Assembly (NCBI GenBank): GCA_014529385.2
Contig: CM043966.1
Location: 107,686,587-107,750,586, forward strand
Length of the DNA stretch: 64,000 bases
Source of the DNA: Adiantum capillus-veneris
Taxonomy: Eukaryota; Streptophyta; Polypodiopsida; Polypodiales; Pteridaceae
Direction of reading: 5' to 3'
Both the position numbers and the translations under genes were made by a program. A model generated the notes under the pieces. It was not told the DNA's origin. It searched no databases and was given only the letters and a program-made list of their open reading frames with translations. Of this stretch, positions 43,633 through 54,910 are shown piece after piece (positions within the stretch are counted from its first letter, which is position 1; the number at the start of each line of letters is the position of its first letter).

Positions 43633-43846
43633 ATGAACCCACTGAAAGAGATTCTAGAGAAGGTTCTCATTCCACCTAATACATCACCTTGTTGTCCGCA
43701 AGTGCTCTCGGTTCTAAAGAAAGATGGATCTTGGAGAATGTGCATTGACTTTAGAGCTCTCAACAAAATCACCATCAAGAACAGATTCCCTATTCTGAGG
43801 ATCGATGATATACTAGACAGACTTCATGGTTCTACTTGTTGTCAGA
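43633..43846 (+). pseudogene. RT fragment of element C, cut by element D
   Basis: About 70 codons of Ty3/gypsy RT: PLKEILEKVLIPPNTSPC, LKKDGSWRMCIDFRALNKIT and NRFPILRIDDILDRLHGST. The sequence stops at the catalytic region because the LTR of element D starts at 43840. It does not clearly resume after D. Confidence 0.8.
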
Positions 43847-43879
43847 GTGTGCAGCGGAAGGTGAGGGAGAGAAAGAGAC

Positions 43880-43950
<71 letters not shown>

Positions 43951-44943
43951 ATGACAGGAAATAGATGGTGGAAAGGCTAGCAGCCCAATAACTCCAGATG
44001 GCTACATGGTGTGAGACAATACAATGAGAAAGAGAGTGCCCCCCCTCCTATATATAGGAGAATGGGGGTTGGTCAGGCAATAATCCTCAATATAGCCCAA
44101 TGACCTAAAAATATGACCCTCCAATATAAATGGGGGAATATGTGACCGAAACAGGTCTAAAGTGGGAAATGTGTTGAACAACCCTAAGTGTGCCTGAGAT
44201 CCATGTCCAGCAGGTGTACAGGAAGTCAACCCACAACCAAAGGGCCAGTGCACCTGAGCGGTGAGGAGCCAGTAGAAAGTGTGCGAAGCATCTGGAGATG
44301 AAGAATCTAACACCCCCCCTCAACAACAGATGTGGAGAAGCTGTCGAGGAGAATGCAACACGCCTGGTAAATCTGGAGAAGATGTAAATCCCGGGAGAAA
44401 AGGATGAGAAGCGCCAGCCATACAACACGACACTCCGTACAACACCAATGTGATGACCAACGGTGAGGAAACTCCGATCAAGTCGCACAAGGAAGCTGAT
44501 GGAGTGGCAAGCTATGGAATAAGTCACTGAAGAGGATTTATATGAGGAAGTAACCTAAGATGAGCGTACAATAGCCCATCGGTGATGATCACCACTGAGA
44601 TGGAGGAACCGAGTGTAGCAGCATGAGACAAGACATGGGAACCCACCTTGAAGAGGAACACTCTGACCACGAGGAGAGGAAAACCGCCGAGGTGGGAAAC
44701 CGATAGCATATCCAAGTCAAAGAAGCTCGAGCAGAAGAGGGAGGAAGAGTGGAAGAAGAGGCTCAATAGAGAAGGCATCGTCCACCATAGTAGACAAGAT
44801 GACAGGATAAGCAATCCATCCATGTAGAGACCGCAATATCAACAATCTTTCGGGAGAAGAGTCGTCTTGGGGGTATACGCTGCAATATGATCTGCCATTT
44901 CATGGTACACACACAATATCGGACAAAAGAGTCGGAGGAGATC

Positions 44944-45861
44944 CTAGGGAAAGTCAATCTGTGGGAGCACATCCACCACCAGAATCTGGACAAAAAATCC
45001 AAGAGAGAGTCTACAAGTGCAAGTCGTGAAGACACGGAACATAGGAGCACTCCCCCTCGAGAAACTAATGGAATGTGGTGAGGTTAAGGACGGCAGAGAC
45101 GATGCATCGGGAAGAATGAACGGTGTTGTAGAAGTCATACCCTCGGAGTAGACCAGCAAAGCAAAAATCATCCAGGAGATCTTCATCATGTAAGTAGTGT
45201 ATAAGTACATCCAAACTACAAGTGGAGGAGCGACACGACCAGGCAAAAGCAAGGAAGAGGCTTTACCGAGTGGAGGCAAGGCAAAAGAGACACCATGAAG
45301 CAGTGTGCCTGAAGAGACCATGCAGGCATCCAAATGCCAAAGGATACTCACATCTAGAAGAACATGTCCAAAAGAAGTGCCTGACGTGCCAAGAGGCACG
45401 GGTCTATCGTACAGAGAACCAATGAAGGAGGTGGATAGGGAAATCCTAAATAGAGAGACGACAGTCGAGGAAGAGGAAGGGGGGGTTACTGAGGGAGAAG
45501 TAGCGGTGGAAAATACAAGCCACGTCCACATAAGTACCTGTACAAATCCAATCCCCTGCATGTTCCCGAGGGCAAGAGAACCACGGCGAGGGAAGATCTG
45601 CAATGTCAAGATCCGTCCGTTGTGCCAGAACCTATATCTGAGTCCACGTCTCAATGTCAAAGAAGAGCAAAGCTGAGAAGAGGATCTGAACAACCGTGCC
45701 GGATAGAACGTCAAATGATCGCGAAGTAGGGTATAAGTGACGGGAGAGGCAAGGGAAACCCAAAGGGATGCTGAAGGGGTAGAGTAGAGGTGCTGTCCAA
45801 AACCTGAAAATGTAGCAAAAGGTAGATGGAAACACCGCGAGAACGCAAGGGATGGAATCAC
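44944..45861 (-). other. Long open frame in element D, probably not coding
   Basis: 305 codons open on minus, with composition dominated by Ser, Leu, Phe and Val and no recognisable domain. The plus strand is purine-rich here, which makes long minus frames likely by chance. Listed because it spans most of the interior. Confidence 0.25.
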
Positions 45862-46079
45862 TGGATGCCGAGAGTGTAAGGTGAGGGCTGTAAATACACC
45901 AAAACAAGCTGAAAATCAGCAAGGTAGAAGTTGGAGAATTTCCGGCAAGTCACGGGATTGATCAGCTTCTAAGCGGGAAGACCAAGGGGCAAGGAGCGGC
46001 GCTCCGGCTGTCCAAGATCGGCAAGGAGGAAGGCCTGAAATTAGAGGTAAAACATTGGTCAAGCTGCTGGCTGTCCTGC

Positions 46080-46400
46080 TGTCAAAAAACGCTAGTGCAA
46101 TCAGCTGCTGTCCTGCCCAAAAATGCAAGAGAATAGGGCTGAAAAACGCAGATCCTGCTGGTTGAAAAACGCTGGAGCAGATCATGGCCCTCCTACAACA
46201 AAAACGCTAGGTGTAAAAGACCCCTCTGCTGCAAAAAACGCTAGGCCAGCCAAAAACGCAAGGCACAAAAAACGCTGGTAGCCAGAGCTGTGTGAGAGGA
46301 GGAAACGCTAGGAGGAGGAGAAGGATGGGGATGAAGAGAGTCGCAAAAACACCAACAAGCCACAAAAACGCAGGTAGGCTGAAAACGCTAGTGGCATGAA
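46080..46400 (-). repeat. Cluster of AGCGTTTTT motifs in element D leader
   Basis: About twelve AAAAACGCT or AAAAACGCA motifs (minus AGCGTTTTT) with spacing of 15-40 bp. The same decamer recurs in the B LTRs and in the fragment at 63400-63530. Confidence 0.75.
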
Positions 46401-46524
46401 GGATTTCTTCGGAAACTCTCCGAAATGGCCTCATTGCTGATGGCGATGGCAGATCTAGCACCCTTGTGCTTTGATACCATGTCAGAGTGTGCAATGGAAG
46501 ATGAGAGAGAGAAAGAGACAATGG

Positions 46525-46565
<41 letters not shown>

Positions 46566-47009
46566 AGACATGACAGGAGACAGATGGTGGAAAGACTGGC
46601 AGCCCAATAACTCCAAATGGCTACATGGTGTGAGACAATACAATGAGAAAGAGGGTGCCCCCCATCCTATATACAGGAAAATAGGGGCTAGTCGGGCAAT
46701 AATCCTCAAAATATCCCAATGACCTGAAAATATGACCCTTCAATATAAATGGGGGAATATGTGACCAAAACAGGTCTAAAGTGGGAAATGTGCTGAACAA
46801 CCCTAAGTGTGCCTGAGATCCCTGTCCGGTAGGTATACGGGTGGCTAACCCACAACCAAAGGGCCAGTGCACGTGAGTGGTCAGGAGCCTGTAGACAGTG
46901 TGCGAAGCATCTGGAGATGAAGAATCTAACAAGACAGTTCCAGGCATTTATTCAATTGTGGCGTCCTAGATCTTTCTTCGCAGTGCACCATGCTATCCAC
47001 TAGCATTAC

Positions 47010-47165
47010 CCCCCCCCCCCCCCCCCCCCCACAATTTGGCCATTGTACATATATTGTTGATCATGGAGAGTCTCCCTTTTCTTTTGTACATTGTACCCTC
47101 TTGATAGGGGAGATGTAGGTCGCTGGGCAGATTGAAAAACCAATAGAAGGATCTTTTTTGTGCAA
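47010..47165 (+). mobile_element. Poly(C) run and 3' end of a retroposon
   Basis: Twenty-one Cs followed by GGAGAGTCTCCC...GGGCAGATTGAAAAACCAATAGAAGGATCTTTTTT, a relative of the 3' end of the retroposon at 9365-9661. Confidence 0.55.
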
Positions 47166-47541
47166 AACATGAAAAAACATTTGAAGTTATAGAGTAATGA
47201 GCCCAGATTCCTACATGCCATGCAATGGATGGCCAGCACACGAACGCAATCAGTCACACAACGTGACATATTCCACAACAGTGATGCAACAATGATTCAA
47301 ACACTCTTGGCCTAGTACAATTGAATGGTTATAAGGAGGCTACAAAATGATCTTCCTCTGAATTGACCTTCAATAAATGAGACATTAACAATGAAGTGTA
47401 ACAAAGTTCCGGTTATCTCCTTCTCCAAGAGTACAGTGCCAACAATGAGATTTGCCAAAGTTTTAACTATGAAAATAATTTAACCCCCACAGAAGGTGGA
47501 TATTGGAGGTCTTTGTTCATTTATACAAAACATAACCAGAC

Positions 47542-47646
47542 CTTTCCAAGCTGACTTACGAACTCCCAATCATCAACAAGCTGCTTTTTCAAAGTGCCCG
47601 GTAAGGGAATTTTCATCACTTGTTCTGGTTCATCAGCATCCCTATC
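47542..47646 (-). CDS. MRG (MORF-related) protein, exon with start of the MRG domain
   Basis: On minus, 35 codons bounded by TTTATTTCCCAG and GTCTGGTTATG splice sites, phase 0 at both ends. The translation contains EQVMKIPLPGTLKKQLVDDW and EFVSQLGK, which match the first helix of the MRG domain in plant MRG1/MRG2 and animal MRG15 (KKQLVDDWEFV pattern). These proteins read H3K36 methylation through a chromodomain and bind partners through the MRG domain. The preceding exon (48938-48978) joins in phase. Chromodomain and later MRG exons are not in the window. It may be a real gene with very large introns or an isolated fragment. Confidence 0.7.
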
Positions 47647-48937
47647 CTGGGAAATAAAATAATCAACAGAAGTTTGTCACCTACTGCGAATTGATGATTG
47701 CATAGGCAGCAAGTAACACATACATTCATGGACACAAACATTTGTGCATGCACAGCCATGAAAGATGAAGATTCAAACATAAACAAAAACTTGCATTGAA
47801 AAGGTCAACAATAATTTATCACAAGCAATCTCATAAGACATAATCGCAACATATAAGAAACGATAGGAATATCAAGGCATGAATTTAAAAACGGGAAAAA
47901 GACATTCTCAATTCGTTAGATTTGCTACTCTAAATAACAAGATTAAGAAAGAGATTAAACTGAGTTACCACAATTGCTAGATATATGTACAAAACTTAAA
48001 TATAGAACACTGGCAGGAAGAGAAATCAAAATGCCTTGCTTACATTCCCATAAGCAAAAATTCGAAGAAACACAACAAGTTCAAATCCATACAAAACTTG
48101 AAACTAAATTCCTAATGGTACGAAACAACCTAGAATATGCCATCATATGGCCCATCACTTTCATGCACACACAAGCACGTGCACACCGCAGGCCACACAT
48201 TGAAACACGCTGATACACACTCTTATGTACAAGCTACATGCACATGCAAATGTGTGAGAGCACAGAGCAGCAACAACAAACTGTTTTTCGTTTTTTATTC
48301 AAAGGAAAGTTAGGAAACAAAACATATACAAAAACGCAGCATTTTGACAAAGCACAGTAAGTCATTGATTTAAAAAATATGGAACCAAGTGCTTCGAATC
48401 ACAAATCATGCCAGCAAGGTATGACTAATACCCCAGGCCTCGCACTTGTTTAAAGCATCCATACTATCAAGTCAAAACTTTATTACTTCACTTCACAAAT
48501 TCGGATTCTTGAAACGATAATGACTGCATTACAATAACCTCTAGATTAAATGCGGAAATATAAAGAAATTTTCATAGCAAAAAGTAACCCCAAAAAAACC
48601 AAAATACATTGCTTACACAAAACACAGAAAATACAAATAAACACAAAATGCAAACCAACTCCCCAGGCCTTGCATTTGCTTTTAGCATCCATACTATCAG
48701 ATCAACACTTTTCTTACTTCAGCTTGCAAATCCACATTCTTGAAACAATAATGACTGCACTACCATAATCTCTAAATTTAATGCAAAAATATACAGAAAT
48801 TTTACGGCAAAAACGTCCCAAAAAAAAAAACCAAAATGCATGCTTACATTATTGAAACACAAAATATACAAAGCATGCCAGTTTTAATTATTTGAACGAA
48901 TGACTTTCAGAGTTAAAATTGAAGAAATTGTACAAAC
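47647..48937 (-). other. Candidate MRG intron, with 230-bp tandem duplication
   Basis: 1291 bp, AT-rich, no TE signature recognised. CCCCAGGCCTYGCAYTTG...AGCATCCATACTATCA...CTTGAAACRATAATGACTGCA occurs at 48431 and 48661 (period 230 bp, second copy incomplete). Confidence 0.6.
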
Positions 48938-48978
48938 CTCCACGCCTGAATCTGCTTTGCGCTTTTTCCCCCTTGTGA
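48938..48978 (-). CDS. MRG protein, upstream exon (basic linker)
   Basis: 41 bp on minus between CTAATTGCAG and GTTTGTACAA. Reading in the frame set by the next exon it gives TRGKKRKADSGVE (phase 1 entry), a basic linker such as plant MRG proteins have just before the MRG domain. It is too short to stand alone; the support comes from correct splice sites, matching phase, and the joined reading frame. Confidence 0.6.
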
Positions 48979-49092
48979 CTGCAATTAGCATGACAACATA
49001 TATTGCGTTATATACCATAAAATGTTCCTAAACTAGCCTACACAGCTCTTTTTCTACCGATTTTTCCTCTTGAGCAAACGTTTTGTACTCTT

Positions 49093-49490
49093 TGTAGCAG
49101 GAAAACAATGCCGTGCTCTCTATTGTGGGTGCTCTTCAGTGCAATATTCAAGAAACCTCACTCCATGCACACACTAGAAAACTGAAATGGAGCAGAGAAC
49201 TGAAATGGCATATACAACAGAAATGTACTCAAAACATAACACAAATAAACTCCTCACAAGGTACAATGGGGGTGTCGAGGCTTAGATTGTGCAAGGAGAG
49301 TGTTGTATGCAAGAGGAGACACTAGACCAAAGACTCGTACCAAACTCATGTCAGACTCCTCATATATACAATGGCTATCCATCAAAACATAGTTGCATGC
49401 AAACATTTCAAGAGGAGACCCTAGACCAAAGACTCGTACCAAACTCAAGTTAGGAAAAAGGACATAGCCAAGTCGATATTAGAGTAGTTC
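49093..49490 (-). repeat. P-type LTR fragment
   Basis: TGTAGCAGGAAAACAATGCCGTGCTCTCTATTG at the left end matches the LTR at 62540-63104. A segment near 49313-49345 (GACACTAGACCAAAGACTCGTACC) is repeated at 49420. The right end is missing. Confidence 0.65.
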
Positions 49491-49570
49491 ACTTAGTGGA
49501 GGGAGAAAATTTTCACGCACGAGAGATTATAGAGAGAGACAGACTTTTAGCACTTCAATAACAACTGAAC

Positions 49571-49573
<3 letters not shown>

Positions 49574-49625
<52 letters not shown>
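49574..49625 (+). repeat. (GA)26, (TC)n tail of LINE L2
   Basis: Directly next to AAATGAAATGAAATGAAATG, the same LINE 3' end as at 6159 in L1. Confidence 0.95.
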
Positions 49626-49628
<3 letters not shown>

Positions 49629-50052
49629 GAAATGAAATGAAATGTTATATTAACGTCTTCAAAAGGCCAAAGTGACCTATGAGACCAAAAAGTTACAATG
49701 CGGTGTATCTGATACAAAGTCAGATTAACAAAATAAATTAAACTAGGATAACAAAATATAAATACTGCGAGATCCTAAACTAAGCAGTACAATGTGAAGA
49801 CAATATGGGAGGGGAGTAGAGATCCATCTTCATAGAGATCCATCTTCATCTGCACTTTGGACGACGATAGAGTATGGCTCGAATCCTTTGTTGTAGCCTC
49901 CTTCGAAACTGTGTAGCTCCTCTTCTCCATCGGGGTCGTCTAGATCTCCCTAGCTCCAATGCTCGGTCTATGAGAATGCCAGTAGTGCAGGTGGACCTCT
50001 CCACTGTTGGCTGCTCCTCTGTCTGTTCTTTTGGCTGTGCAATATCTAGTGT

Positions 50053-50496
50053 AAAGAAATCTGTGATTTGTCTCTAGGGTGGTCTCTCTTCAGCTCTCCC
50101 CAGTAAAGTTTCTCTATAATACCTGTGTAACTCGAGTAGATATAGCCCAAGACATCTTTGATCCTCATAACTCATGACCCTAGATAGAGGCCCAAAACCT
50201 TCTCCGAATAGACAATGAAAACGGCCTCGTATCTCATAGTACACTGTGCAATGACATATGTAATGTACTTCTGTCTCTGGCTCTAGATGGCATAAGTGGC
50301 ATATCCTGCTATCTGCTGGTGTCCCTCTGAATCTGCAAGTCTCAATCTCGAGCTGATGTGAGGACGTGCGTATCTGGCCAATGGCACAACGCAAACCATG
50401 AGAAAGATGCGTGTCCATATAGCTGGGTCGAATCACAAACCCATCCCCCGTGAGGTGGAGAAGATGCTCTCTATAGAAAGCCATCTTTGTGCCCAA
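50053..50496 (-). pseudogene. LINE L2 ORF2 C-terminus, zinc motif and broken PIP-box-like motif
   Basis: The frame from 50496 reads MAFYREHLLHLTGDGFVIRP, GTPADSRICHLCHLEPETEV and HYICHCTVYYEIRGRFHCLF, a CX2C...HX3C-type zinc motif as in L3, then DQRCLGLYLLELHRYYRETLL. It stops at TAG (50074-50076). In L1 that codon is CAG, the Gln of QRQITDFF. After the stop the codons still read RQITDFF (50053-50073), so a single C-to-T change would have removed the tail. Confidence 0.65.
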
Positions 50497-51166
50497 CTAC
50501 TGTAATGGCTCTATCCATGTCCTCCTCGTGTCCAGCTGGATCAGATCCTGATGAATCAATCTATTAATCTCTACCCGTGTCAGAGACCTCAAGGGTGCTT
50601 GTAGAGAGTATTGAAAAGGAGGCACCTATCCATGGTGAAACCATGTGTCTGAAACCATGATGCGATCTGTGCATACCAGCATGATGTATCCCCATTAAGA
50701 GCTAATTGTCTGGAGGAGTCTATAGCCACCCTGGCATATTTGTCTCTAGTAGTATCCCACACACTGTGTACAAAGGAGACTGGTCTGGTAAGCGCCTCAA
50801 TCTCCATAGGGGAGGCAGCTAATTCCGCTCGAATAATATCCTACGGTACGGAAGCCTTGGCTCTAATCAGCGGAGAGATCATAGATCCCAGGGGCTTCTC
50901 CATACGCCTCCAACAATCCTGGCCTATAGAAGGTCCCCAAACCTGCACCCCATATAACATAGTAGAGGCAACCAAAGTATCAAAGAGCCATAACTTTGTC
51001 CCACGTTCCTGGAACTGAACCTACGAACACATCCTCTCCATTCCTCCCAAAGCGCACCATCTCTAGTTAGTCTAGTCTCTGCTGCTCTTCTCAAAGAAAT
51101 TCTCGTCCCAGTAAAGACTATCCCCAAGCAAGTGTATGCATCTGTATACTCCACAATCTCCGGACC

Positions 51167-52070
51167 CTATTTGAAAGTACGTACCGATCTCCTCACCCAT
51201 TGCAGTGTGGTGTTAAACACCATAACCTTCGTTTTACCTAGGTTTACACACAATCCACTATCCTTTGCAAAACTGCGTAGTGCATCCAAATGTCGTTGCA
51301 TACCTTCTGGTGTGTCAGATATCAGCACAATATCATCAGCATATAGCAACAATGGGATCCACGTCCGTGCCAGCTGGGCACCCCTCTCACCTCTCTATCA
51401 ATGTAATCAGACACCTCATCAACATACATACCAAATAGAGTAGGAGACAATGGGCAGCCCTGTTTCACTCCAATAGTAGAGTGAACTAAATCAGATACCC
51501 CTTCCGGAGTGCGTACATGTCCCACCACTGAGCTGTACAAAGCCATAATCCCCCAAATCACCTCTATGGGCACCCCCATCTCTTGGAGTCTACGCATCAA
51601 TCGAGCTCTTGGTACCATGTCAAATGCTTTGCGAAAATCCACAAAGCTACAATAGATCCGTCTCCCATGTGCTCTACCCTCCTCAATGATGGCCCTGAGT
51701 GTCAGAATATGATCAAGAGTGGAGAAACCCCCCCTGAAGCAGGCATGACCCTTTGCTCGTACACTCTCGCCCTCCGCCCAATTACTCAAGTGTTGCTCCA
51801 GAATAGATGCATACAACCGTGCCAATGTGTCCAACCATAATAGTGCGGTAGTTCCCAGGCTCTGTAGGGTCACCTGCCTTGCAGATGGGCACAATATTAG
51901 ACAACCTCTAAGTCTCAAGTAATCCCTCACACATGGCACGATTGAACAACACTGCGAGAACCTCCATCAGCATATCCCTGGCATGCATAGAGTGCTCCGC
52001 TTCGAGACCGTCATGATCATATGCCTTCCCGGTCCTCATCCTGTCGATGGCCCTTTGTACCATCTCAGGT
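51167..52070 (-). pseudogene. LINE L2 reverse transcriptase domain
   Basis: Readable in three frames: 52070-51908 (MVQRAIDRMRTGKAYDHDGL, LAVLFNRAMCEGL), 51800-51400 ([66 protein letters not shown]) and 51352-51167 ([28 protein letters not shown]). The catalytic Asp residues of FVDF and YADD are kept, but frames are broken. Confidence 0.75.
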
Positions 52071-53830
52071 GTAAAGAAAGTGCTCGTAGCTGGGCAAGGC
52101 TTGGTAGGGTCTGGAAGGGGTTCCTGTCCAAGAACCATATATAATGATGTCGCATATTGGCCCCATACATCAGGTGAAGTAATCACTGGGGGAGGGGACT
52201 GCTCATGGAAGAGTTGCCATGCCTCTCCTGAGTCCCTACTCACGAACATCTTATATAAGTCTCGCTCCATCTGAGCTAGGTAAGCTCGCTTCTTCCGTCG
52301 CACATGGCGTCGGAAAGCAATCCGAGACTGTCTGTAAGTGATGACTCCTAAACGAAGATCCCTCTGAAGCTGGGCTCTCATCTCTCTGCACTCCTCATCA
52401 TACCAACTATTATGGGGCATGCTTCCAGAATGTCGTCTCTTGCCCGGCTGAGTGTGTGGGTATGCCACTGATCCAGCCCCATGCAGTGTCTCAGTCAGTA
52501 GAGTGGTGCACTCCTCCATTGAGAGGCCTGTACCATTTGTGCCAATTGTGCCTTCCAATAGATGGTCCCAGATCTCCTCTATATAGACGAAATCAATCTC
52601 CGGTGTAAATGTATAGCGGGTGTGTGACCTACCTCTTGATGTCTGGGTTGTACTATACCGAAATTTAACTAAGAGAGTCAAGAGAGCATGATCTACTGCT
52701 ATGCCCACTGGCCTGGCTCCCACTGTGAAATCCTGAATGCAGGAGACTAAGCTGGATGTGGGTGATTTGGGACTTGACAGGTCCTTAGATGACAGAGAGC
52801 AGACGGAGTATGGGAGATACCTCATGGAAATGACGACTACACATGGATTAGCCATACTTAATCGCTTACAGCGATTTCTTGAAGCAGCCGGTTTCACATG
52901 CTTTCCACACAGACATGGGGCCAGTAGAACGGGGTTGGAACGGTCCACCTAAAGTAAGGATTGAATTACCTCCATTCAGCTTAGTCTCAAATAAACTCCT
53001 AAACAACCCCAAAACTGCCCCCTAATCTGCCCTCAAACTACACCAAATATATTCCCCGAACAGCCCTAAATCTGGATCCAAAAGCCCACTTTTTTTCCCC
53101 CAAATGCCTACTTTTGCCCGTTCTGCCCCGCATTTCGCTGTTCCACCTCATGTTCCGCCCATTCCGGAACACCGTTCCGGTTACAATCCGTTCCGGAACG
53201 GCATTCCGTTCCCATCTCTGTTTCGGGAACGATACTCGTCTGGAACGCCGTTTCGGAACATTTGGACTGTGTTCCCCCGGTTCCCTGTTACAGTGCTCTA
53301 AGCATCTCATCTGAAATGTCATAGAAGACTGTCTGCGAGTTGCCCGTTCGGGCATTGAAGTTCCCTAGCAGAATGATATCACCATCCCTAGAAAACTCCA
53401 TATATCATCATCTAGAATAGAGAAAGGCAATTGCCCTCTGGATGCAACATAGACTGATGTACTAGGAGGAAGGTAACATATGGCAATATATAGGAATCGA
53501 CCTGTGACGGCTCTCAGTCTCACCCACATATATCTAGCATGATCATCTCTTCATACAATATGCAGTAATGGTTGTAGTTCCTCTCTGAATAGCACTACTA
53601 CTCCTCGTGAACCTCTACTCCCATGCTCAGATCTCGCATTTGTCCTGTGAGCTCTCTCTCACCTGTATCCCATCACCTGTGGCATCACCTGTCCAGGGGC
53701 CTGATGAGTCTCTGAGAAGAATACAATATCCTTGTCTTTGGAACTGTCCTCAAATGCACCCACGTCCAACCTCATAGACCCATTACAATTCCAGGTAGCC
53801 ATCTTCAGTGTGGTCCCATAGGTCTCGCAC
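52071..53830 (-). pseudogene. LINE L2 endonuclease and linker, rearranged
   Basis: 53800-53299 corresponds to the ORF2 start, as in LY. 52745-52071 gives SLVSCIQDFTVGARPVGIAV, DHALLTLLVKFRYSTT and the linker SWYDEECREMRAQLQRD, RRHVRRKKRAYLAQMERDL. Between them the segment encoding DLGLDRSLDDREQTEY to FTCFPHRHGA is present but on plus (52745-52930), followed by 370 bp of GTTCC-rich DNA. LY shows the normal order. Confidence 0.7.
52745..53298 (+). other. Inverted LINE segment with GTTCC-rich insert
   Basis: 52745-52925 is endonuclease-coding sequence in inverse orientation. 52926-53298 contains CCATTCCGGAACACCGTTCC, GTTCCGGAACGGCATTCC and ends CCCGGTTCCCTGTTACAG, resembling the hAT-like family at 28268-28940, though with a diverged end (AGTAGAACGGGG). 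About 35 bp of LINE sequence are missing at the junction. Confidence 0.65.
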
Positions 53831-53832
53831 CG

Positions 53833-54910
53833 TCATGCAGTGCGCCGCTCTAAAATCACCATTCGTCCATCTCTGTAAAAGGCTATCTTTCCCTTCTCCC
53901 TTGCCGTTGTAATCTCTGGCATTACCTCTCTCATATGTGCGAGCTGTGAGAGAGTTAGGTCATCACCAAGGAAAGTCTTTTTGAGAGTAGGCCTCTTTCT
54001 CAAGAATTCCTTCTCTTCCAACGAGGGGAAGCGTAGTATGAGAGCTCTTCCCTTTGAAGACTCTCCCGTGCCATTACTTTTCTTACCTACCCTCCACGCC
54101 TTTGTGTGCAAAGGCTTCTCCATCCCCATCATGGATGTAAGGCTTGTGACCTCTTTCTCCACATTGTTTATGTCCTTGAGACCGGTCACTCTCACATGTA
54201 GTGCTCGCATCCACCTTCTTTGTTCCTCTTCAAGGGTCATGTTGATAGGCGTCGGTGTACAAGGGGTTTCTTGACCTTTCCCTTTCTTGGCGACCTCAAT
54301 CCATTTTTCGGCCTCGTCCGCCTTTTTCTGTGTCCTTGTTATCATCTCCGCCCATGAAGCTGTCTTTGCCACAGTCCTCTGTGATCATCCTTACCTGTTC
54401 CTTGATTTCCTTGATTTCATCTATTACCGAGGGCTGAAATTCGCCTTCCTCTAGACCATTGCTTACTCTATCAGCAAGCTCCTGTTTAAGGGCTGAGACT
54501 TCTTTTTTGAGTGTCCGTATCTCGATGTTTGGGTTCTCCTGTTTGAGGGTTGAGACTTCTTCTTTGACTGTCTGTATTTCTACATTAAGGCTCTCTTTCT
54601 CCTTCTTCCATTGTGCGCCTTCATTGAAGACTATTTGAAGGAGGTTGGCCTTCTCCTTCCACCATCCTTCCATCTCTGTTTTCCACTCCTTCATTTCCCT
54701 CTCCATCTGCGCCATCCGCTTGTTCGTTAGCATGAAGGTTGCCTTTGCACGCGACTTGCAAACAGGTGAAACATTGACGGCTTCCGTGTCCTGTGCAAGG
54801 TCCTGTGTAGGGAAGATTGCTTCCATGTTTTGTTGTGCAAGAGATGTATCGGGCTCACTAACCATTTCGCAAAAGACATACAACAGATGGGGTCCCAAAA
54901 CCCCCTCCAA
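53833..54910 (-). pseudogene. LINE L2 ORF1: coiled coil, RRM-like and C-terminal domain
   Basis: Two overlapping frames (54910-54296 and 54372-53833) together give about 360 residues. First part: MLTNKRMAQMEREMKEWKTE, then long Lys/Glu/Leu heptads (TLKKEVSALKQELADRVSN), a coiled coil. Second part: RALHVRVTGLKD (first RRM strand), GRALILRFPSLEEKEFL, then LTLSQLAHMREVMPEITTAR and GKIAFYRDGRMVILERR. This is the order of L1 type II ORF1p, which trimerises and chaperones LINE RNA. No zinc knuckle is present. The shared bases around 54300-54372 show a shift between frames. ORF2 starts about 30 bp after the ORF1 end. Confidence 0.7.

Larger units (their letters stand above)
43840..46931 (-). mobile_element. 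LTR element D, non-autonomous
   Basis: LTRs 43840-44312 (3') and 46480-46931 (5'). On minus they start TGTTAGATTC and end CACTCTGACA. The primer site TGGTATCAAAGC (46468-46479) touches the 5' LTR, and a purine tract GAGGGGGGG precedes the 3' LTR. No matching 5-bp target repeats were found. The LTRs contain (GA)n runs (43889-43947 and 46529-46562). The interior shows no Gag, RT or integrase. Confidence 0.8.

Noticed and set aside
44944-45861. 305-codon minus ORF in element D
   Set aside because: Composition follows the purine-rich plus strand, no domain or conserved motif, and no copy to compare with. Kept only as a doubtful entry.
43840-46931. Target duplication for element D
   Set aside because: Flanks CTTGT and AGACA do not match, so no TSD is claimed.
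52737-52952. Twin-priming (5' inversion) as explanation of the inverted endonuclease piece
   Set aside because: The LINE 5' half (53299-54910) continues in register beyond the inversion, which twin priming would not leave.
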